This document shows, piece after piece, positions 40,275-44,861 of a DNA stretch of 44,861 nucleotides (position 1 is its first letter; each line of letters starts with the position of its first letter). Where the stretch lies: positions 1 through 44,861 of the forward strand of contig JALONS010000024.1 in assembly GCA_025454855.1 (NCBI GenBank), read 5' to 3'. Source of the stretch: Arcicella sp. GTDB lineage: Bacteria > Bacteroidota > Bacteroidia > Cytophagales > Spirosomataceae. A model generated the notes under the pieces. That model was not told the origin of the DNA, did no database searches, and saw only the letters and a list, made by a program, of their open reading frames with translations. The position numbers and the translations under genes are program-made.

Positions 40275-41690
40275 ATGAACGCAATTATAGCTTTATCACT
40301 TTTTGGCATAAGTAATCTATTTCTCGGTTTTTTGAAAAACCGCAAAATCTTATTACCTGCTACACTAATTTTTATTCTTGTTGCTTTTGGGCTTAATTTG
40401 GCAGACTGGAATCATGAATACAGTTGGTTTAATAATATGTTAAAAACCAACAATTTATCCATCAATTTCACTTCGGTTATTTTATTGGCAACATTTTTAG
40501 TAGTAGCCATTTCCAGACATTTTGGTGATGATGAGGAGCATTCTCACCCCGCTGAATATTATGCAATTATGCTATTTTCGGCAGTTGGTGCAATCATGAT
40601 GGTTACTTACGAAAACCTTATCATGCTTTTCGTTGGCTTAGAAATTCTATCTGTTTCTATGTACGTGCTTACGGGTTCAGACAAGCGAAATTTACGTTCA
40701 AACGAAGCTGCATTGAAGTATTTTCTGATGGGTTCATTCGCTACGGGAATTTTACTTTTTGGCGTGGCATTAGTATATGGAGCTACGGGTTCGTTTGATA
40801 TTTATGGAATTGGTATTGCGGTAACAGATGCAAAAGCACAAATGGGTGGACAGTACGGACCAATCCTCATGGCTGGTATCATCTTGATTTTGGTAGGGTT
40901 ATTGTTTAAAATATCAGCCGCTCCGTTTCACTTCTGGACACCCGATGTTTACGACGGAGCACCCAGTATTTTTACGGCTTTTATGTCCACCGTGGTAAAA
41001 ACGGCTGGGGTAGCCGCTACTTACCGCTTGTTATCTATCTCGTTTCCTGCAATGTATGGCTTGTGGGGAAATCCTTTGGTATATATCGTAGGTGCTACTT
41101 TAATCATTGGTAACATTACCGCTGTGTATCAACAAAGTTTCAAGCGTATGTTAGCTTATTCAAGCATCTCGCACGCTGGTTACTTATTAATTACGGTTTT
41201 AGCCAAACGTCCTGAAACGAATTCATCCGTATTATTTTATTCATTAGCTTATTCCATTGCTACTATTAGTGCTTTTGCGGTATTGATTATCGTTTCAGAA
41301 GCTAAGTCAAAAGCAGGTAAAGCCGATGAAAGTTTTGATGCTCTAAACGGTTTAGCTAAAAACAATCCGTTTTTGGCTTTTGTACTGGCAGTTTCTATGC
41401 TTTCATTAGCGGGAATTCCATTAACGGCGGGTTTCTTCGGAAAGTTTTTTATCTTTACTGATGCGTTTTCAAATCCGTCCTCTTTATTCAAGGGAATTCT
41501 GGTGGTAGCCGTGTTGATGTCAGCAGTGGGTATCTACTATTATTTCAAGCCAATTATTGCCGCTTACATGAAAAAAGGAGATACCGATAAAATCGAAATT
41601 TCACCCATTTATAAATATACGCTAATCTTAACAACAGCACTGACTATTGTTCTGGGTATAGCTCCCGACTTAGTCAAAAAACTATTTTAA
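40275..41690 (+). CDS. nuoN: NADH-quinone oxidoreductase subunit N
   Basis: A 471-residue antiporter-like subunit with about 13-14 transmembrane helices. Blocks LIMLFVGLEILSVSMYVLTG (channel glutamate), LKYFLMGSFATGILLFG, KISAAPFHFWTPDVYDGAPS (channel lysine) and MLAYSSISHAGYLLI match NuoN. The end is at a TAA at 41688, and the GtrA gene begins 2 bp later. Together with K, L and M this is the complete distal membrane arm of complex I. Confidence 0.95.
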   Translation: MNAIIALSLFGISNLFLGFLKNRKILLPATLIFILVAFGLNLADWNHEYSWFNNMLKTNNLSINFTSVILLATFLVVAISRHFGDDEEHSHPAEYYAIMLFSAVGAIMMVTYENLIMLFVGLEILSVSMYVLTGSDKRNLRSNEAALKYFLMGSFATGILLFGVALVYGATGSFDIYGIGIAVTDAKAQMGGQYGPILMAGIILILVGLLFKISAAPFHFWTPDVYDGAPSIFTAFMSTVVKTAGVAATYRLLSISFPAMYGLWGNPLVYIVGATLIIGNITAVYQQSFKRMLAYSSISHAGYLLITVLAKRPETNSSVLFYSLAYSIATISAFAVLIIVSEAKSKAGKADESFDALNGLAKNNPFLAFVLAVSMLSLAGIPLTAGFFGKFFIFTDAFSNPSSLFKGILVVAVLMSAVGIYYYFKPIIAAYMKKGDTDKIEISPIYKYTLILTTALTIVLGIAPDLVKKLF

Positions 41691-41692
41691 CA

Positions 41693-42175
41693 TTGCCAAA
41701 ATCATCCTTAATCAATAAAAAAGACCTCATTGCCTATTTTTTAGTAGCAGGAACTGGTGCTGTAGTACAATTAATTTCGGGAAGTTTTCTCCGTGATTAT
41801 ATGTCGTATAGTGCCGCTATTTCTTGGGCTTATCTCATTGCCTTCGTTGTTGGTTTTATACTTACCAAAATGTTTGCTTTTGATGCTCGAAACTCAAATC
41901 AAACCCGTAGGGAAATGCTAAAGTTTTTGATGGTAGCAGCAGGTTCTTGGGGAATAACCGTTTTTTTCTCGGTAGTAACCTTGAAATTTGTTGAGAAAAA
42001 CTTCGGTGAAAATCTTCTGAACATCTCCTTCATTAAAAAACCCATTCATCTCAACGAGCTATTTTGTCAGATTTTAGGCATGGGAGTAAGTTTTGTCTTC
42101 AACTATGTTCTTCATAAAACCTTTACTTTCAAGAGTACTGGGTTCTATGACCGTCTCAAGAGATTAGTAACCTAA
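41693..42175 (+). CDS. GtrA family membrane protein
   Basis: A 160-residue protein with four transmembrane helices: KDLIAYFLVAGTGAVVQLIS, AAISWAYLIAFVVGFILTKM, FLMVAAGSWGITVFFSVV and ILGMGVSFVFNYVLHKTFTF, the last being the typical GtrA C-terminus. GtrA-family proteins are thought to move undecaprenyl-linked sugars or take part in cell-surface polysaccharide synthesis. The start is TTG at 41693, 2 bp after nuoN, suggesting translational coupling; the next ATG (M58 in this numbering) would lose two helices. Why it rides in the nuo operon is unclear. Confidence 0.85.
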   Translation: MPKSSLINKKDLIAYFLVAGTGAVVQLISGSFLRDYMSYSAAISWAYLIAFVVGFILTKMFAFDARNSNQTRREMLKFLMVAAGSWGITVFFSVVTLKFVEKNFGENLLNISFIKKPIHLNELFCQILGMGVSFVFNYVLHKTFTFKSTGFYDRLKRLVT

Positions 42176-42187
42176 TCCCTTTATTTT

Positions 42188-42214
42188 GTAATATTTCAGC
42201 CTTTAAAATATTAC
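42188..42214 (+). terminator. Weak AT-rich hairpin after gtrA-like gene
   Basis: Nine-bp arms 42188-42196 and 42206-42214 with a 9-nt loop, 12 bp after the stop, without a following U-tract. Possibly a weak terminator of the nuoKLMN-gtrA transcript. Confidence 0.35.
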
Positions 42215-42375
42215 TTATCCAAGAATTGGCTTGAAAAATAATGTGTAAATTTCCCTTCAAAAATTAAAGTTATCATTAAAAGTTAAATATTTTTAATCTT
42301 TTAATTGTACTTTTCCGTGAAAAATCACATTAAAAACAAGAAATTTTCTCAATTCTTAAAATTTCCTTAAAATTA

Positions 42376-42407
42376 CTTGCACAGAATAAAAGTTGTACAT
42401 AAATTTG
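42376..42407 (+). promoter_or_regulatory. Promoter of the small lipoprotein gene
   Basis: CTTG 42376-42379, 20-bp spacer, TAAATTTG 42400-42407; the ATG at 42438 lies about 24 nt after the likely transcription start, which supports this start over the open upstream codons. Confidence 0.5.
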
Positions 42408-42437
42408 TATCAAATCAAACCCAAATTCACCACAGAA

Positions 42438-42617
42438 ATGAAAAAATTCTTTGCATTCGCATTAGTAGCTTCAATGATGTCATTAGCTGCTTGTTCTGAG
42501 AAAAAAGCTGAAACTACTGCAACTGATTCAGTAACTGTTGATACTACTGTAGCTGTTGATACTGCTGCTGTTGTTGATACTGCTGCTGCTATGGCTGCTG
42601 ATACTACTAAGAAGTAA
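42438..42617 (+). CDS. Tiny Ala/Thr/Asp-rich lipoprotein
   Basis: A 59-residue protein from ATG 42438. The leader KKFFAFALVASMMSLAAC has lipobox LAAC with the acylated cysteine at residue 19, so the mature chain is only 41 residues. It is low-complexity: EKKAETTATDSVTVDTTVAV, then repeats of VDTAA and MAADTTKK. The DNA is a repetitive GCTGTTGATACT-like series. Such small lipoproteins are frequent in Bacteroidetes and have no known function. It is monocistronic with a consensus promoter and a strong terminator, suggesting high expression. Confidence 0.75.
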   Translation: MKKFFAFALVASMMSLAACSEKKAETTATDSVTVDTTVAVDTAAVVDTAAAMAADTTKK

Positions 42618-42655
42618 TATCAATCAATATAGTTTCTTTCGAAAGAGAACACAAG

Positions 42656-42686
42656 AAAGTCTTGGCTAATGCCAAGACTTTTTTTA
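42656..42686 (+). terminator. Intrinsic terminator after the tiny lipoprotein gene
   Basis: Arms 42656-42666 and 42671-42681 pair perfectly over 11 bp with a TAAT loop, and T continues to 42685, giving a run of seven T. Confidence 0.88.
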
Positions 42687-42727
42687 TGCCTTATATTTCT
42701 ACAAATGTAAGGCATTTGTATTTTATT

Positions 42728-42735
42728 TATCTTTG
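42728..42735 (+). promoter_or_regulatory. Candidate -7 box of the EVE-mcrB gene
   Basis: TATCTTTG, 18 bp before the ATG at 42754. It overlaps the start of the longest open frame (TTG 42733), which argues for initiation at 42754. A -33 box at the expected distance is not clear. Confidence 0.4.
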
Positions 42736-42753
42736 CTAAAATCTATCGTCAAA

Positions 42754-44082
42754 ATGTCTGATAAAAAAACTCGTAATTACTGGTGGCTTAATGTAAATCC
42801 CAAAATTTGGTCGATTGATGCTTTCAAAATCAACCAAACCCAGCATTATACCTCTCATAACGAGTTTGGGAACAAACGTCAAGTATATCGTTTTTTTGAA
42901 TTAGTACAACCCAATGATTTATTGATTGGGTATGAATCTACACCCGTAAAACGGGTAAAAGCTATTTTTGAAATTGTAAAAGGGCTTCACCGAGACGCTA
43001 AATTAGGAGAGGTTATTACGATAAGACTAAAGGAGCGAGTACCTAATCCGATTGATTGGATTGATTTGAAGGCATTACATTTTTTTAAAGACTCGAAGGT
43101 TCTTAAAAATAATCAAGGAACACTTTTTCAGATTACAGAAGAAGAATTTGAGGAGATTCAGAATGTTATTGACACCCAAAAAGAACTTTTGCAACACGAG
43201 GACATTCTCATTCCGTATGAACGAAAAGATGCTTTGAAAGATTTGTTCATGCCCGAAGAAAAGTTTGACGAAATCATTGAAACGCTTAAATACAAAAAAA
43301 ATATAATTCTACAAGGACCTCCTGGTGTCGGTAAAACCTTCATCGCCAAACGATTAGCTTATACACAGGTAGGCACTCAGGATGATTCACGGATAAAAAT
43401 GGTGCAGTTTCATCAATCATACAGTTACGAAGACTTTATACAGGGACTTCGTCCAGATGATTCGGGTGGGTTTAAGTTAAAAAATGGTGTTTTCTATGAG
43501 TTTTGTCGCCAAGCCCAACGCCATTCGGGTATCGACCATTTTTTTATTATTGATGAAATCAATAGAGGAAATTTGAGTAAGATTTTTGGAGAATTGCTAC
43601 TCTTAATCGAATCCGACAAAAGGGGAAGAGCCAACGAAATGCCCCTGACGTATGGAGATAAAGAGTCTGAACCTTTCTACGTACCCGAAAATCTGCATAT
43701 CATTGGCACGATGAATACGGCAGACCGCTCATTAGCCATGATTGACTATGCCCTTCGGAGACGTTTTGCCTTTATTTCGCTTGAACCATTATTTAATGAG
43801 AATTTTGTCACCTTCTTAGCTCAGAAAGGAATCGAAAAATCATTTGCAGAGAATATTGTTCGTAAAATTTCAGCCTTAAACGAAACCATCACTGAAGATA
43901 GAAATCTTCAGAAAGGATTCCAGATTGGTCACAGCTACTTTTCAAGTTTTAAGGAAGGAGATAATGGAGAAAAATGGTATCGTAGGGTTATTAATTTAGA
44001 AATTGCTCCACTTTTAGAAGAATATTGGTTTGACAACGAAAACAAGGCAAAAAACGAAATTCAGCGGCTTCTGACAATATGA
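42754..44082 (+). CDS. mcrB: EVE-domain McrB-like AAA+ restriction NTPase
   Basis: From ATG 42754 the protein has 442 residues. Residues 5-145 form an EVE domain of the PUA-like fold: RNYWWLNVNPKIWSIDAF, then RQVYRFFELVQPNDLLIGY and VKAIFEIVKG, which in other proteins reads modified cytosine. The AAA+ motor follows: Walker A GPPGVGKT at 188-195, Walker B FFIIDEINRG with D267-E268, and the McrB signature MNTADRS at 320-326, then the arginine-finger region YALRRRFAF. McrB proteins bind GTP, form rings and move on DNA with McrC. Here the reader domain is EVE instead of the E. coli McrB N-domain, so the target may be 5-methyl- or 5-hydroxymethylcytosine, or another modification. It overlaps mcrC by ATGA. 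Confidence 0.9.
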   Translation: MSDKKTRNYWWLNVNPKIWSIDAFKINQTQHYTSHNEFGNKRQVYRFFELVQPNDLLIGYESTPVKRVKAIFEIVKGLHRDAKLGEVITIRLKERVPNPIDWIDLKALHFFKDSKVLKNNQGTLFQITEEEFEEIQNVIDTQKELLQHEDILIPYERKDALKDLFMPEEKFDEIIETLKYKKNIILQGPPGVGKTFIAKRLAYTQVGTQDDSRIKMVQFHQSYSYEDFIQGLRPDDSGGFKLKNGVFYEFCRQAQRHSGIDHFFIIDEINRGNLSKIFGELLLLIESDKRGRANEMPLTYGDKESEPFYVPENLHIIGTMNTADRSLAMIDYALRRRFAFISLEPLFNENFVTFLAQKGIEKSFAENIVRKISALNETITEDRNLQKGFQIGHSYFSSFKEGDNGEKWYRRVINLEIAPLLEEYWFDNENKAKNEIQRLLTI

Positions 44083-44861
44083 TACCTATCAAAAATATCT
44101 ATTATTTGCTCTGTTATGCCTGGGACAAATGGGAAGAAAAGGATTGGGTAAATATTTCAGCCGAAGACCAAACCGACTTATTAAATTTGTTGAGTAAGAT
44201 TTTTGTAAAAGGAGCAAATACGTTGTTGAAACGAGGACTTCAACAACATTACATTCTTCAAAAAGAGAACTTTCAAGGTATTAAAGGCAAGATAGACTTC
44301 AATGACTCTATCCGAAAAAATCTGTTTTCAAGGGGTTTCTCATCCTGCGAATTCGATGAATTATCTGCAGATATTTTGCCTAATCAAGTCATTAAAACCA
44401 CGCTTGAAAATCTATTGAAAACATCAGGGGTTTCTCCAATCATTAAAAAAGAAGTTCAGGCGGCTTTGAGTAAGTTTTCAACCATCAAAAGTATAGTATT
44501 AACTGAAAAAACCTTCCAGCAAACCCAACACACCAAATCAAATTCTTATTATTTATTCCTACTGAGTATCAGTGAGTTACTCTACAATAATTTGCTATTA
44601 GATGAAAATACAGGTTCTTTTAAGTTCAAGGATTTTATGCGAGACGAACGACAAATGGCTCGTATCTTCGAGCATTTCATTCGTAATTTTTATAAAATAG
44701 AATTGTCTAATGCCAAAGTTTTTAGAGAAGATTTACACTGGAAAATATCGGGGGATGAGAGGCAGTTTTTACCCAAAATGCAAACCGATATTTCTATCCA
44801 ATTGGGTAATCGTAAACTGATTATTGATGCCAAATATTATAAAGAAACATTTCAGAAATAT
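44079..44861 (+). CDS. mcrC: McrC-like restriction endonuclease subunit (partial, runs off the end)
   Basis: An open frame of 261 codons starts with ATG at 44079, overlapping the mcrB stop (ATGA), and is still open at the window end. It begins IPIKNIYYLLCYAWDKWEEK, the conserved McrC start, then GIKGKIDFNDSIRKN and RQMARIFEHFIRNFYKIE. Near the end is the PD-(D/E)xK nuclease site: MQTDISIQLG with D237 and LIIDAKYYK with D250-A-K252. McrC is the nuclease and also stimulates the GTPase of McrB. What is missing is the C-terminal end of the nuclease domain. With the EVE-McrB gene it makes a modification-dependent (type IV) restriction system. Confidence 0.92.
   Translation, partial: MIPIKNIYYLLCYAWDKWEEKDWVNISAEDQTDLLNLLSKIFVKGANTLLKRGLQQHYILQKENFQGIKGKIDFNDSIRKNLFSRGFSSCEFDELSADILPNQVIKTTLENLLKTSGVSPIIKKEVQAALSKFSTIKSIVLTEKTFQQTQHTKSNSYYLFLLSISELLYNNLLLDENTGSFKFKDFMRDERQMARIFEHFIRNFYKIELSNAKVFREDLHWKISGDERQFLPKMQTDISIQLGNRKLIIDAKYYKETFQKY

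Noticed and set aside
42635-42650. TCTTTCGAAAGA palindrome after the tiny lipoprotein gene
   Set aside because: It is short, has no loop of useful size and lies just before a clear terminator; chance is a sufficient explanation.

Overview
This is a chromosomal segment of a low-GC member of the Bacteroidetes (Bacteroidota), most likely of the Cytophagia (Cytophagales); the genus cannot be fixed from the sequence alone. The evidence is the type IX secretion genes porU and porV, the gldE motility gene in its ssb/mutY neighbourhood, a 29-residue AURKAIP1/COX24-type protein and a DUF4295 protein beside ribosomal protein L33. Shine-Dalgarno sites are absent, and many promoters fit the Bacteroidetes pattern (TTTG/TTTC, 19-21 bp, TAnnTTTG).

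Layout. 1-3700: tail of an unknown gene, a WG-repeat secreted protein, an OmpA-like lipoprotein and an FAD amine oxidase. 3880-6700: an Rrf2 regulator with four cysteines, then a small co-directional set (Rieske-type protein, DUF5777 beta-barrel, YceI) with a strongly structured spacer inside. 6960-12200: a small membrane protein, an RluA pseudouridine synthase, panB, a large secreted protein of unknown function and a beta-propeller lipoprotein. 12200-19300: the minus-strand mutY-ssb-gldE group, and divergent from it HU, a TPR protein, the COX24-type protein and RNase E/G after a long untranslated stretch.

19400-26140: a sprT-like gene broken by a 17-bp tandem duplication and truncated directly onto porU, then porV and a catalytically dead M16 peptidase homologue. 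26170-31900: rpmG with DUF4295, a sterol-desaturase-family enzyme, an NTF2-like lipoprotein, an ATP-grasp ligase, leucyl aminopeptidase and a DUF2795 protein. 32100-35560: cutC, a rhomboid protease, a polyprenyl diphosphate synthase and a DEDDh exonuclease.

35560-42180: a detached complex I membrane-arm operon, nuoK-nuoL-nuoM-nuoN plus a GtrA protein, with a PIN-domain toxin-antitoxin pair inserted between nuoL and nuoM. 42430-44861: a tiny lipoprotein and an EVE-McrB/McrC modification-dependent restriction pair, the McrC gene running off the window end.

The most unusual signals are the sprT/porU junction, the toxin-antitoxin pair inside the nuo operon, the hairpin-rich element in the Rieske/DUF5777 spacer, and two families of intergenic repeats: telomere-like TTAGGG/CCCTAA tracts able to form G-quadruplexes, and a CTCATAAAC element. 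No tRNA, rRNA, CRISPR array or transposase was recognised.
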